From Gordonia hongkongensis (GTDB lineage Bacteria; Actinomycetota; Actinomycetes; Mycobacteriales; Mycobacteriaceae), in NCBI RefSeq assembly GCF_023078355.1, contig NZ_CP095552.1:4960001-5024000 (forward strand): a stretch of 64,000 nt of DNA. Reading direction: 5' to 3'. A model generated the notes under the pieces. It was not told where the DNA came from. It saw only the letters and a program-made list of their open reading frames with translations, and searched no databases. Numbering within the stretch: the stretch's first letter is position 1; every line of letters starts with the position of its first letter. Both the position numbers and the translations under genes were made by a program. Positions 1 through 8,530 of the stretch are shown here, piece after piece.

Positions 1-746
1 CCGTCATGCACCATGTCGGCCATCGCCACCACCGCCGGCGCCACATTCGACGGCACCTGCCGCCACAGATCCCGACGCCGAGACGGAACCACCTCCGAAT
101 CCTCAGATGCCGAACCGGCTTCAGTGTTCCGCGGAACACTCTCCACCGTAGGAAGATCCTGGTCATCACAAGTCCGGGTGCGTTCATACTCCGCCCGCAC
201 CGACCCAGCCAGGAACCGCGCACCATCCACAGGACTCAACCGCAACGACACCGACAACGACCCGTCATCGTTCCACTTCCACCGCCCCGTCGACTCCACC
301 GGCGGCCGGCTTTCCTCTTCGACGCCACGGTTGCGGTCGATCTGGCCCATCGCCCGCACCGCCCGATCCAACTGACTCGCCGTCGTCGACAACGCCAGAT
401 TCACCAACTCCTGCTCACGTTCAGGCGTAGCCACCCGTGTCAGGGCGCGGACCTTCGAATACGACAACCGACCTTCGCGAAACGCCGTGCGGATCACCGG
501 CAATTCTCGCATCGCCTTGGCGACCCTCAACTGCTCATGCGCCGTTCGCGGCGCGATGCCTGCCTTCCACGACAACCAGTGCGCCAGCGAATGAATCCCC
601 GGCCCCCGCCACGACTCCCGCTCATCCAACTCCGCCACCAATTCCAGGAAATCCGCTGTCAACGCCGTGATCTGCGCGGCATACCCCAACACCCGCGCCT
701 CGAGCACCTCATCCGACAATAAGACCGGATCCGCATCATCGAACAT
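1..746 (-). CDS. DUF222 / 13E12-repeat HNH endonuclease-like protein, N-terminal part (runs off the window)
   Basis: The reverse strand is open from an ATG at 746 (alternative in-frame GTG at 755 with GGGG just upstream) to the window edge, about 248 residues. It reads as the helical DUF222 domain: an N-terminal stretch rich in Ala, Leu and Glu, LSYSKVRALTRVATPE near residue 95, then a Gly/Ser-rich segment (GRWKWNDDGSLSVSLRL) typical of the family. The C-terminal HNH nuclease domain expected in this family lies beyond base 1. Such genes are multicopy in mycolate actinobacteria and are often linked to mobile or REP-like DNA; their real role is poorly known. An 18-bp perfect palindrome (123-140) is embedded in the coding sequence. 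The open forward-strand frames over it are Arg/His/Pro-rich shadows. Family assignment is good, function unknown. Confidence 0.85.
   Translation of the reverse strand, partial: MFDDADPVLLSDEVLEARVLGYAAQITALTADFLELVAELDERESWRGPGIHSLAHWLSWKAGIAPRTAHEQLRVAKAMRELPVIRTAFREGRLSYSKVRALTRVATPEREQELVNLALSTTASQLDRAVRAMGQIDRNRGVEEESRPPVESTGRWKWNDDGSLSVSLRLSPVDGARFLAGSVRAEYERTRTCDDQDLPTVESVPRNTEAGSASEDSEVVPSRRRDLWRQVPSNVAPAVVAMADMVHD
123..140. repeat. 18-bp perfect palindrome inside the DUF222 gene
   Basis: AGTGTTCCGCGGAACACT is its own reverse complement. The same 18 bases occur again at 874-891, outside the gene. I found no other copy in the window. It may be a protein-binding site or a family-specific repeat. 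Confidence 0.7.
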
Positions 747-872
747 CGACGACACATCCCCACACGAACGAAAAGCACTGACCCCCAACGCAACCCCCTG
801 AACCGAACGAGAAGTACAGCAACAAGGTATCGCCCGGCACCGACAGTCTTTCGGGGCTCAACCCGAGGTCAC

Positions 873-892
873 GAGTGTTCCGCGGAACACTC
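873..892. repeat. 20-bp perfect palindrome, second copy
   Basis: GAGTGTTCCGCGGAACACTC is a perfect 20-bp palindrome containing the 18-bp palindrome found in the DUF222 gene. It lies between the start of that gene and the 3' end of the nitroreductase-family gene. The rest of 747-961 shows no gene. Confidence 0.7.
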
Positions 893-961
893 TTGAGTTG
901 CCCGTTGACCGCGCCGCCTGCCGGTCCGCCCAGCTCCTACCGCCCCGTTTCGGACCACCGA

Positions 962-1396
962 TCACGAACGCGCGACGAGCCTCACGAGCGGATACTCGCG
1001 CGAGGACTTCTTCTGGTACTTGGCGTATCGGGGTTGCGCCTCGACAACCCGCTTCCACGCCGTGCTGCGTTCGTCCGCGCCGAGGACGACCGGCGTCACC
1101 GGCACCGGGGCCTCCCCGTGTCGCTCGACCGACACGCCATCGGGATGGGCGGTCAGGTTGGCGAACCAGTCCGGATTCCGCTTGCCGCCGCCCGATGCGA
1201 CGACCAGCCAGTCGTCGCCGTCGGGGAACCAGCTGAGTGGTGTCTCGCGCGCGAGACCTGAGCGTCGACCGGTCGTGCGCAGGATGAGCATCTCCATCCC
1301 CCACATCGATCCGGACTTCTTGCGGATGCGGGCGACGGTGCGCTCGTTGGTCCTTCGCTGGTACCAGAGCGACAGGGACCGAAGTGACAGAGACAT
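962..1396 (-). CDS. Ddn/DUF385-type deazaflavin-dependent nitroreductase family protein
   Basis: 144 residues, usual length for the small split-beta-barrel F420/flavin-binding family (Ddn-like, DUF385). The diagnostic TTGRRSG is at residues 41-47, followed by the PLSWFPDGDDWLVVASGGG strand-loop and NPDWFANL near 74-81, where family members contact the cofactor. Family proteins reduce quinones, nitro-compounds or aflatoxin-like lactones using F420H2, usually at the membrane; the substrate here cannot be told. It lies 97 bp downstream of the MalY-like aminotransferase on the same strand and may belong to that operon. Ordinary ATG start. Confidence 0.85.
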   Translation of the reverse strand: MSLSLRSLSLWYQRRTNERTVARIRKKSGSMWGMEMLILRTTGRRSGLARETPLSWFPDGDDWLVVASGGGKRNPDWFANLTAHPDGVSVERHGEAPVPVTPVVLGADERSTAWKRVVEAQPRYAKYQKKSSREYPLVRLVARS

Positions 1397-1493
1397 GTTT
1401 TCCCTCCGTTGAGATCAGGCGATGCACCGACAGTACGGTGATGGCGCAGCCGGCCGCTTCTCGATTCCTGACCGGTCCTCATCTCGACGAGAG

Positions 1494-2684
1494 TCACCGG
1501 ATGAGTCCGGCAGCTACTCCTTCCAGGATCTGTTCGAGAATCGACTCCGAGGTGGCGAAGTTAATCCGCACATACGCCGCACTCGATTCACCGAATCCGC
1601 GGCCGCCGTCGACGAGAACGCGACCGCGGCGACGGATCGTGTCCACCGGATCGTCGAGCCCATACGCCGAAACGTCCACCCAGCTCAGGTATGTGGCATC
1701 GGGAAGGTGATGCACGGCCTCGGGAACTTCGCCGACAAGAAATTCGTGCACCCGCCTCCGGTTACGATCCAGCACACGGATGAGGTCGGAGTGCCAGTCC
1801 GATGCCTTCTCCCACGCCGCGACATGCCCGACCACCCCCGGCACCGACACCGTCCCGTAGAGATCCGGCGGCTCCGCATCGCGGCGGCCTAAGAGCTTCG
1901 ACGACCCGTAGTGGACGACTGCGCAGCGCAACCCGGCCAGATTGAATGCCTTGCCCGCCGAGGTGATTGTCACCGTTCGTGCCGCCACCTCATCGCCGAG
2001 CGATCCGAAGGGAATGTGGCCGTGCGGGTGATACACGAGGTCTGCGTGGATCTCGTCACTGATGACCAGGAGGTCGAACCTCTCCGCCAGTTCCGCGATT
2101 CGGGTCAGTTCCGCCCGGGAGTGCGCCCGACCGGTGGGGTTGTGCGGATTCACGAGAACGAGCACCTTCGGCCGTCGACGCTCGAGCGCCCGCTCGAACT
2201 CGTCGAAGTCCAGACACCATCCCGACGACGTTCGGCGAAAAGGCACGTCGACAGTCTGCAGTCCCATCCTCGCCAGCGTCGCGAGGAAGGGAGGATAGTT
2301 CGGAGTCTGGATCGCCACCGCGTCGCCCGGACCGGTACTCAGCCTGAGGAGCAACTGCAATGCCTGGATGAGGTCGGTCTGCTCGCGCACCCGCGCGGGG
2401 TCGACGACCCATCCGTATCGGTCGGCCATTCGCCGGGCGAACGCATTACGGAGTGGTGTCCCACCCAACCAGTCGGGGTATCCGAGATCCCCCTTCTCGA
2501 TCGACTCGACGAGCGCGTCGCGAATCGGCGGTGCGATGGGAAAGTCCATGTCGGCGACCCATGCCGGAATAGTCCCGTCGGCGCGCGCACGAGACCATTT
2601 GACGCCCGGCCGCCGGCTGAGTCGAGTGACTTCGAGGTCATCGAAACCTGGATGCGCCGAACGAGTCCGGCTGCTCATGGGCAT
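1494..2684 (-). CDS. MalY/PatB-type PLP aminotransferase (putative C-S beta-lyase)
   Basis: 396 residues, full length for fold-type I class I/II aminotransferases of the MalY/PatB group. Visible marks are WVADMDFPIAPPI near 42-54, NPHNPTG at 179-185, DEIHADLVY around 210, and the PLP Schiff-base lysine in TSAGKAFNLAGLR (Lys245). These enzymes usually cleave cystathionine or cysteine S-conjugates (releasing pyruvate, ammonia and thiol); true aminotransferases also occur in the family. It is six bases downstream of the DinB-like gene and in a row with an MFS transporter, so uptake or efflux of a small amino-acid-like compound followed by C-S cleavage is a plausible but unproven theme. Confidence 0.88.
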   Translation of the reverse strand: MPMSSRTRSAHPGFDDLEVTRLSRRPGVKWSRARADGTIPAWVADMDFPIAPPIRDALVESIEKGDLGYPDWLGGTPLRNAFARRMADRYGWVVDPARVREQTDLIQALQLLLRLSTGPGDAVAIQTPNYPPFLATLARMGLQTVDVPFRRTSSGWCLDFDEFERALERRRPKVLVLVNPHNPTGRAHSRAELTRIAELAERFDLLVISDEIHADLVYHPHGHIPFGSLGDEVAARTVTITSAGKAFNLAGLRCAVVHYGSSKLLGRRDAEPPDLYGTVSVPGVVGHVAAWEKASDWHSDLIRVLDRNRRRVHEFLVGEVPEAVHHLPDATYLSWVDVSAYGLDDPVDTIRRRGRVLVDGGRGFGESSAAYVRINFATSESILEQILEGVAAGLIR

Positions 2685-2690
2685 GGCCGA

Positions 2691-3161
2691 TCACCGCCGT
2701 CCTGCGGCCAGGGCCGTCAGCGCGTCGCGAGATAGTTCGATCTGCCCGTGATGCTGAGCGAGTTCCTCCAGCACGTGCAGCAGCACACCGCTCGGCGACA
2801 GTGGACGAGCCGGACCCTCGTAGTCGCCCGGCGGGGTGTTCCGCAGCGGCGCATCAGGATCGAAGCCTGCGAGGTCGCCGTCCAGTCGGCCCTCCAGTGC
2901 GGCGATCCGCTGTCGGAGGTCGTCGATCGATCCGCTTGCCGTGAACTCGGCCGTTCGGTTGCGATCACTGGGTCGGCCGGCGATGAGGTGCCCGATCCAG
3001 TACTCGGCGACCTCGGTGCAGTGGAATGCGATGGCCCACGGCGGGTTCGCCCCGGCGAGGGGCGGTGCCTGATTGGCCTGGTCGTCGCCGATCTCGCCGA
3101 GCGCGTCGAGCATCCCCGCGAAGGCGCGATGCACGAAGTACAGGTATTCCTCGGTGTTCAT
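2691..3161 (-). CDS. DinB-superfamily (DUF664-like) protein
   Basis: 156 residues; a four-helix bundle with His residues placed as in the DinB/YfiT superfamily (FHCTEVAEYWIGH near 47-59 and LEELAQHHGQIE near 131-142), which would form the metal site. Actinobacterial members are often thiol-dependent (mycothiol or bacillithiol) S-transferases or isomerases. It sits between the MFS gene (32 bp upstream) and the MalY-like gene (6 bp downstream), which suggests one transcript. A thiol-transfer or detoxification role beside a C-S lyase would fit, but that is inference from context. Confidence 0.8.
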   Translation of the reverse strand: MNTEEYLYFVHRAFAGMLDALGEIGDDQANQAPPLAGANPPWAIAFHCTEVAEYWIGHLIAGRPSDRNRTAEFTASGSIDDLRQRIAALEGRLDGDLAGFDPDAPLRNTPPGDYEGPARPLSPSGVLLHVLEELAQHHGQIELSRDALTALAAGRR

Positions 3162-3193
3162 CTGATGACTTTCTGTGATTCGTGTGGTGAGGA

Positions 3194-4579
3194 TCAGTCG
3201 ATCTGCTCGAGTACGGCGTTCTTCGTCTCGGGCAGAAGGGTCAGGACGACACCCGCGCCAATGGCGAAAAGCACGGCGCTGGTCGTGAATACGAGTCCGG
3301 TTCCGCCGAAGCCGAGCAGTGCCGGGACGGCGAGCGGACCGAACACGGAGCCGAGACGACCCATGGCAGTGGCAGATCCGACGCCGGTGCCGCGGCTATG
3401 GGTCGCGAACAGTTCCGGGGTGTAGGCGAAGATGGAAGAGAACATTCCGAAGAAGAAGAACTGCAAGAAGGATCCGGCGACGATGAGCTCGACGGTTTCC
3501 GAGCTCTGGCCGTAGAAGAAGGCGGCGATTCCGGAACCTACGGTGTATCCCGCCAGGCAGTATCGACGCCCGAGACGCTCGATGAGATAGGCGGCGGACA
3601 GGAACCCGGGAATCCCCCAGAGCGCCATGGCCAAAACGAATCCGATGCTCTTCGCGACATCCAGACCGCTGTCGGTGAGGAGCTTACCGATCCACGTGGT
3701 CAACCCGTAGTAGCCGGTCATCAGGCAGAACCACACCGCCCACACGGTCAAGGTGCGTGCTCTGTTGCGGACGTCGAGAAGCGCTCGCAACCCGCCACCC
3801 GCCGTGCCGGGTCCGGCGTCCGAAATCGGCCTGTAGTCGGGAAGTGGTTCGGCGGTGGCCTCCCGCACCCGCTGCTCGAAGGCGCTGAGCGTTCGTTCGG
3901 CGTCCGCCTCATGGCCCCTGGCGATCTGCCACCGCGGTGACTCAGGCAAGTTCCTGCGGACGATCAACGCGATCACGGCGAGCCCGGCCTGCATGAGAAA
4001 GAAGCCCCGCCAGCCGAATTGCGAGGCGACCAGGAGATAGGAGAGCGTGCCGGCAGAGATGAATCCGAGCGGCCACGCTCCCTCCAGCAGGGTCGCATAC
4101 CGGCCACGTTTCGACGACGGCATGAATTCGGCGAGAATTGCTGCAGCGACCGGGAATTCAGCCCCCATACCGATTCCCAGCACGAACCGGAAGGCCAGCA
4201 TCGATTCGTACGACCAAGCGAACGAGAGGCCGACGCTGGCGAGCCCCCAGATCACGATGCTGTACTTGAAGACACGCAGGCGACCGAACCGGTCGGCCAG
4301 CGCTCCTGCACCGATGGCACCGAAGAACATCCCGGCGAAACTCGCACTCCCCAGTACGCCGGTCTGCGCCGGGCTGAGATCGAAGTGGTCGCTGATGGGT
4401 GAGAGCAAGAAGGTCATCGCCCCCAGGTCGATGGAATCGAAGAACCACGCAGTTGCGATGACCAGGAACAGGTTTCGCTGCACGGGCGACCAGGGCAGTC
4501 GCTCCAGGCGACCGGCGACTTCGGCTGGGGTGAGGGTCGTGGGCGCGGTCGTCGAGGCCGCGAGTGGTGGTTTCGTCAA
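3194..4579 (-). CDS. MFS transporter (12 TM, sugar-porter/AAHS-like)
   Basis: 461 residues with about 12 hydrophobic segments. Signature loops are GALADRFGRLRVF between TM2 and TM3, EFPVAAAILAEFMPSSKRGR after TM4 and LIERLGRRYCL in the second half, as in the sugar-porter and aromatic-acid:H+ symporter branches. It likely moves a small organic solute across the inner membrane using the proton gradient; substrate not recognisable. The start is TTG at 4579 with a weak ribosome site. First gene of MFS-DinB-MalY; a promoter-like -35/-10 pair overlapping a motif shared with the CGNR regulator lies 104-132 bp upstream. Confidence 0.88.
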   Translation of the reverse strand: MTKPPLAASTTAPTTLTPAEVAGRLERLPWSPVQRNLFLVIATAWFFDSIDLGAMTFLLSPISDHFDLSPAQTGVLGSASFAGMFFGAIGAGALADRFGRLRVFKYSIVIWGLASVGLSFAWSYESMLAFRFVLGIGMGAEFPVAAAILAEFMPSSKRGRYATLLEGAWPLGFISAGTLSYLLVASQFGWRGFFLMQAGLAVIALIVRRNLPESPRWQIARGHEADAERTLSAFEQRVREATAEPLPDYRPISDAGPGTAGGGLRALLDVRNRARTLTVWAVWFCLMTGYYGLTTWIGKLLTDSGLDVAKSIGFVLAMALWGIPGFLSAAYLIERLGRRYCLAGYTVGSGIAAFFYGQSSETVELIVAGSFLQFFFFGMFSSIFAYTPELFATHSRGTGVGSATAMGRLGSVFGPLAVPALLGFGGTGLVFTTSAVLFAIGAGVVLTLLPETKNAVLEQID

Positions 4580-4894
4580 TGGAGTTCGATCTCTCTCGAC
4601 AGAAGGAGACGGCGCAGCGGCGCACCGTAGATGACTTCCCGGGACTCCGTCACCGGCTTAACCGGTTACGGATTGCACCGAGTGTGTACCTTCGATTCGT
4701 CACCTGTCAAGGAGGTTACTCAAATTCGGATACGCGGCACTACCAGGTATTTCCGTCGTTTCAGAGCCGTCATGACGCCGTAACACGGCTGCGCGGCCAC
4801 CCGCGCCCGACGACCGTCCGGGGCGCAGAATCGTGAGGACCCGGCACCGGCGATGATCGACCGAGTAACGGGAGAACTTCCTCGCGGAGAGGAT
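4580..4894. other. 315-bp intergenic region between CGNR gene and MFS gene
   Basis: Less GC-rich than the genes around it, as promoter DNA in these genomes often is. Apart from the promoter/operator at 4683-4711 I see no supported gene, RNA or repeat; the short frames on both strands lack a ribosome site and family features. Confidence 0.6.
4683..4711 (-). promoter_or_regulatory. Putative promoter and operator of the MFS-DinB-MalY operon
   Basis: On the minus strand TTGACA (4710-4705) is followed after 16 bp by TACACA (4688-4683), a reasonable sigma-70-type promoter. The -35 lies inside CTTGACAGGTGAC (4711-4699), and exactly the same 13 bases occur, inverted relative to the gene, just before the CGNR regulator gene. 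I infer an operator for that regulator. Confidence 0.5.
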
Positions 4895-5470
4895 TCAGGT
4901 GGAGAGTTCCTTGTGGCGGCGTCGATAATCCGCCGCCTTCTTGCGATTGCCGCATTCGGCCATGCCACACCACCGCCGTGAGCCGCCGCGCGACACGTCC
5001 ACGAACAACCGGGTGCAGTCAGGGTTCGAGCACTCGCGCATCTTGGCGAGGTCGGCGGACGCGAGCAACTCGATGGCGTCCCGCGCGAGCAGACTCAATC
5101 CATTACGAGTCGTCCCTGTCACTTTCGCCATTCCGTCGATGTCCAGCGTGACAGTGGGCAGAGGCGTGGCGGCAGCAGAATTGAGCACGGCAGCGGACTC
5201 GGGATCGAAGTTCATCCTGCCGACGGACGTGTCGTCGCCGGAGCCGAGGCAACCGACCACCACGTCGTAGATCGCCTCACGAACCCGTCGGGCGTACTCG
5301 ATGTCCACGGTGTCCGGATCGTCCACCAGGTCGAAGAGTCCCGCTTCGGAGAACCACCGGGACAGGTCACCGGAGTCGCCGAGGAGTTCGGTACGTATGG
5401 TTCGACGCCACAGCATCGTACCCGCGAAATCGAGGCTCGACCGCCCGCTGACGAACACAAAACCCGACAC
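4895..5470 (-). CDS. CGNR zinc-finger / ABATE-domain transcriptional regulator
   Basis: 191 residues, standard length. The N-terminal ABATE domain begins FVFVSGRSSLDFAGT (residues 4-18). The C-terminal zinc finger starts CSNPDC at 147 and contains WCGMAECGNRKKAADYRRRH, with metal ligands Cys147, Cys152, Cys168 and Cys173 and the name-giving CGNR. Proteins of this type are predicted DNA-binding regulators, some flanking sugar or xenobiotic genes. The start is GTG at 5470 with no Shine-Dalgarno sequence; a leaderless message is possible. Its neighbour downstream is the MFS operon, and both share a 13-nt upstream motif, so local control is likely. Confidence 0.9.
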   Translation of the reverse strand: MSGFVFVSGRSSLDFAGTMLWRRTIRTELLGDSGDLSRWFSEAGLFDLVDDPDTVDIEYARRVREAIYDVVVGCLGSGDDTSVGRMNFDPESAAVLNSAAATPLPTVTLDIDGMAKVTGTTRNGLSLLARDAIELLASADLAKMRECSNPDCTRLFVDVSRGGSRRWCGMAECGNRKKAADYRRRHKELST

Positions 5471-5478
5471 ATAACCAT

Positions 5479-5491
5479 CTTGACAGGTGAC
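5479..5491 (-). promoter_or_regulatory. Putative operator before the CGNR regulator gene
   Basis: CTTGACAGGTGAC on the plus strand, identical in all 13 positions to the minus-strand sequence at 4711-4699. It ends 8 bases before the GTG start, where a regulator could block its own transcription. Only the two sites are seen; a shorter 9-base likeness before pntAa (about 8536-8544) is explained by the ribosome site there. Confidence 0.5.
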
Positions 5492-5535
5492 GGCGCTCGA
5501 TTCAACGTATCGAGATGTTTCCCGCCGAGAAACAG

Positions 5536-5573
5536 CCGAGGCCCCGCAACCAGAACGGTTGCCGGGGCCTCGG
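5536..5573. terminator. Hairpin terminator after pntB
   Basis: A strong inverted repeat begins CCGAGGCCCC and closes GGGGCCTCGG around the loop AGAAC, with arms of about 16 bp. It lies 17 bp past the pntB stop and before the CGNR promoter, so it ends the pnt operon. Confidence 0.8.
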
Positions 5574-5589
5574 GAGAAACGTGAAAACG

Positions 5590-7140
5590 CTAGAGCGCCT
5601 TGAGTTCCTCGATGACGCTGTCGACGCTCTTCTTGGCGTCGCCGAAGAGCATGCTGGTGCCGTCGGCGAAGAACAGCGGGTTCTCGATGCCGGCGTAACC
5701 CGAACTCATCGACCGCTTGAGCACGATGGTCGATCGCGCCTCGTCGACGTTGAGGATCGGCATCCCATGGATCGGGCTGCTCGGATCATTGCGCGCCGCG
5801 GGGTTGGTGACGTCGTTGGCGCCGATGACGATGGCGACGTCGGTCCGGCTGAACTCGCCGTTGATGTCGTCCATCTCCTTCATCGAGTCGTACTCGACAT
5901 CGGCCTCGGCGAGCAGCACGTTCATGTGACCGGGCATGCGGCCGGCGACCGGGTGGATCGCGTACTTGACCTCGACACCCTTGGCCTCCAACAGCTTCGC
6001 CATCTCCTTGACCGCGTGCTGGGCCTGCGCCACGGCCAGACCGTAACCCGGGACGACGATGACCTGGTTGGCATACGCCATCTGGATCGCGGCGTCGGCA
6101 GCCGAGGTCGCCTTGACCGTGCCGCCGGCCGCACCCGGACCGCCCGCGGCAGCGGCATCGCCGCCACCGAACGAACCGAACACGATCGCGGGGATCGACC
6201 GGTTCATGGCCTTGGCCATGAGGTTGGTCAGGATCGAACCCGACGCGCCGACGATCATGCCGGCCACGATCAACGCCGTGTTGTCCAGCGCGATACCCGC
6301 GGCCGCAGCCGACAGACCGGTCATCGCATTGAGCAGCGAGATGACCACCGGCATGTCCGCACCACCGATGGGGAACACCACGAACAGACCCATCACGCCC
6401 GCGGCGACCAGGACCCCGACCATCCACCAGACACTCGCGCCGCCACCGTTGGAGGCGTCGACACCGAGGTAGATCGCCAGCCCGAGCGCCACGATCAGCA
6501 ACACGATGTTGGCGGCCTGAAACAGCTTCGCGTTGGAGACGAAGGTCTTCTCCAACCCCTTGGGCATGATCTCCTGCAACTTGGCGAAGGCCACCAGCGA
6601 TCCCCAGAACGAGACCGACCCGATGATCGCGGCGATCAGCGAACCAATCACCAGCGGCGAGGCCGGTTCGACGTTGTGGAACGACGAGAACCCGGAGGTC
6701 TCGATGAACTCGGCCCACGCGATGAGCGCGACGGTACCGCCGCCGACGCCGTTGAACAGCGCCACCAGCTGCGGCATGGCCGTCATCTTGGTCTTGAGTG
6801 CGGGCGGGATACCCAGCGCCACACCGAGAATCAGACCAACGGCGATGAGCACCCAGTTGATCGTGGGCACGCCCTCGGTGGAGTGACCGTCGGAACCGAC
6901 CGCCCCCTCGTTCCACACGTAGAGCAGGGTGGCGGCGACCGCCAGACCCATACCCACGGCGGCGATCCAGTTGCCACGCACCGCGGTCTTCGGCCCGGTC
7001 AGACCCATCAGGCCGTAGATGAACAGGGAGAACGACACGATGTAGAGCGCGGTCACCAGGTAGCCGACGCCCTCACTCGGGGTATGCGCACCCGCCGCGA
7101 GTACCAGCTGTGACACAGAAGTCTCTGGGGAGCCGTTCAC
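5590..7140 (-). CDS. pntB: NAD(P) transhydrogenase subunit beta
   Basis: 516 residues. The first ~290 residues hold the membrane domain II helices; the last ~190 form the NADP(H)-binding domain III, with VPGYGLAVAQAQH near 370, HPVAGRMPGHMNVLLAEA near 404-421, VIGANDVTNPAA near 447 and SMSSGYAGIENPLF near 479. PntB works with PntAa and PntAb to couple proton re-entry to hydride transfer from NADH to NADP+. GTG start, overlapping the pntAb stop by 4 bp (GTGA), which indicates translational coupling. Terminator at 5536-5573. Confidence 0.97.
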   Translation of the reverse strand: MNGSPETSVSQLVLAAGAHTPSEGVGYLVTALYIVSFSLFIYGLMGLTGPKTAVRGNWIAAVGMGLAVAATLLYVWNEGAVGSDGHSTEGVPTINWVLIAVGLILGVALGIPPALKTKMTAMPQLVALFNGVGGGTVALIAWAEFIETSGFSSFHNVEPASPLVIGSLIAAIIGSVSFWGSLVAFAKLQEIMPKGLEKTFVSNAKLFQAANIVLLIVALGLAIYLGVDASNGGGASVWWMVGVLVAAGVMGLFVVFPIGGADMPVVISLLNAMTGLSAAAAGIALDNTALIVAGMIVGASGSILTNLMAKAMNRSIPAIVFGSFGGGDAAAAGGPGAAGGTVKATSAADAAIQMAYANQVIVVPGYGLAVAQAQHAVKEMAKLLEAKGVEVKYAIHPVAGRMPGHMNVLLAEADVEYDSMKEMDDINGEFSRTDVAIVIGANDVTNPAARNDPSSPIHGMPILNVDEARSTIVLKRSMSSGYAGIENPLFFADGTSMLFGDAKKSVDSVIEELKAL

Positions 7141-7442
7141 TTGGCCACCTCTTTCTTACCCTTGAACATGCCCAGCATCCGGTCGGTGACCGCGAAGCCA
7201 CCGATGACGTTGAGCGTGCCGAACACCAGCGCGACGAACGCGATGATGCGCACACCCCACCCGGCGTCGGCGGGCAACTTGCCCAGCACGACCAGTGCAC
7301 CGAGCACGACGATGCCGTGAATGGCGTTGGTGCCCGACATCAACGGGGTGTGCAGGGTGTTGGGGACCTTGGAGATGACGGCGAAACCGACGAACCCGGC
7401 GAGCACCAGGATCGCGAGATTCGCGAGAAGACCGGCATACAT
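7137..7442 (-). CDS. pntAb: NAD(P) transhydrogenase subunit alpha, membrane part (PntAb)
   Basis: 101 residues from ATG 7442 (MYAGLLANLAILVLAG). It has three to four membrane helices corresponding to the C-terminal end of E. coli PntA, including the conserved VPNTLHTPLMSGTNAIHG loop. In actinobacteria the alpha subunit is split in two genes, as here. The ATG overlaps the pntAa stop (TGATG). A longer frame from 7478 would add residues inside pntAa and is not needed. Confidence 0.95.
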   Translation of the reverse strand: MYAGLLANLAILVLAGFVGFAVISKVPNTLHTPLMSGTNAIHGIVVLGALVVLGKLPADAGWGVRIIAFVALVFGTLNVIGGFAVTDRMLGMFKGKKEVAK

Positions 7443-8530
7443 CAGGCAGACACCTCCTGCTCGGTACGGGTGACACACGCCGCCGCGACGACCTCGTCGT
7501 CGAAATCCGGTGTGATGGAGCCGTTGTCGTCGAGCATCAGCTCGATCAGGGCCAGCAGGTTCTTCGAGTACAGCTCGCTGGCGTGCTCGGGCATCGTCGC
7601 CGGCAGGTTCAGCGGAGCGGCGATGGTGACGTCATGTTTGACGACGGTCTGACCCGGCTCGGTCAGCTCGCAGTTACCGCCGGTCTCACCGGCGAGGTCG
7701 ACGACCACACTGCCCGGCTTCATACCCTCGACCGCGGCCGCGGTCACCAGACGCGGAGCCGGACGACCCGGCACCAGCGCAGTGGTGATCACCACGTCGA
7801 AACCCTTGATCGCGTCTTCGAGAGCCTGCTGCTGCTGCGCGCGCTCGTCGTCGGTGAGCTCACGGGCGTACCCGCCCTCACCGGCGGCGTCGATGCCCAG
7901 ATCGAGCCACTGCGCGCCGACCGAACGGACCTGCTCGGCGACCTCGGGACGCACGTCGTAACCGGTGGTCCGCGCACCCAGACGCTTGGCCGTGGCCAAG
8001 GCCTGCAGCCCGGCCACACCGACACCCAGGACCAGCACCGTCGCCGGCTTCACCGTGCCGGCCGCCGTGGTCAGCATCGGGAAGAACCGCGTCGACACAT
8101 CCGCGGCCACCACGACCGACTTGTAACCTGCGACATTCGCCTGCGAACTCAGCGCGTCCATCACCTGGGCGCGCGAGATACGCGGAATGGCTTCCACCGC
8201 GTACGCCTCCACGCCCGCTTCCCGCAATGTGGCGATCTGATTGTCGGCGTTGCGCGGCGCGAGAAAGCCGATCAGCTTCTGCCCGCTCCGCAGCTTCGCG
8301 ATCTCCGAATCCGACGGCGGCGACACCCTCAGGACCACATCGGACCCATATGGATCGCCGATCGTCGCACCGGCCTCGGTGTACGCCTCGTCGGGGATCA
8401 GAGCGCCGAGACCGGCCCCCGACTCCACCACGACGGGCACACCCTTGCCCACCAGCGCGGCGACGACCTTCGGGACCAGCGCCACCCGGCGCTCCCCCTC
8501 GGCCGTCTCGCGCACGACACCCACTGTCAT
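7442..8530 (-). CDS. pntAa: NAD(P) transhydrogenase subunit alpha, soluble NAD(H)-binding part (PntAa)
   Basis: 362 residues, matching domain I of the transhydrogenase. It begins TVGVVRETAEGERRVALVP and carries the NAD fold at VLVLGVGVAGLQALATAKRLGA (about 166-187) and the mobile loop with GYARELTDDE (about 220). It binds NADH and passes hydride to PntB-bound NADP+. ATG at 8530 preceded by AGGTGAG. First gene of pntAa-pntAb-pntB; all three overlap by 1-4 bp. Confidence 0.96.
   Translation of the reverse strand: MTVGVVRETAEGERRVALVPKVVAALVGKGVPVVVESGAGLGALIPDEAYTEAGATIGDPYGSDVVLRVSPPSDSEIAKLRSGQKLIGFLAPRNADNQIATLREAGVEAYAVEAIPRISRAQVMDALSSQANVAGYKSVVVAADVSTRFFPMLTTAAGTVKPATVLVLGVGVAGLQALATAKRLGARTTGYDVRPEVAEQVRSVGAQWLDLGIDAAGEGGYARELTDDERAQQQQALEDAIKGFDVVITTALVPGRPAPRLVTAAAVEGMKPGSVVVDLAGETGGNCELTEPGQTVVKHDVTIAAPLNLPATMPEHASELYSKNLLALIELMLDDNGSITPDFDDEVVAAACVTRTEQEVSA

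Noticed and set aside
123..892. Palindrome AGTGTTCCGCGGAACACT as a parS or LexA site
   Set aside because: The centre CCGCGG and flanks do not fit TGTTTCACGTGAAACA, and the half-sites are inverted with respect to GAACnnnnGTTC.
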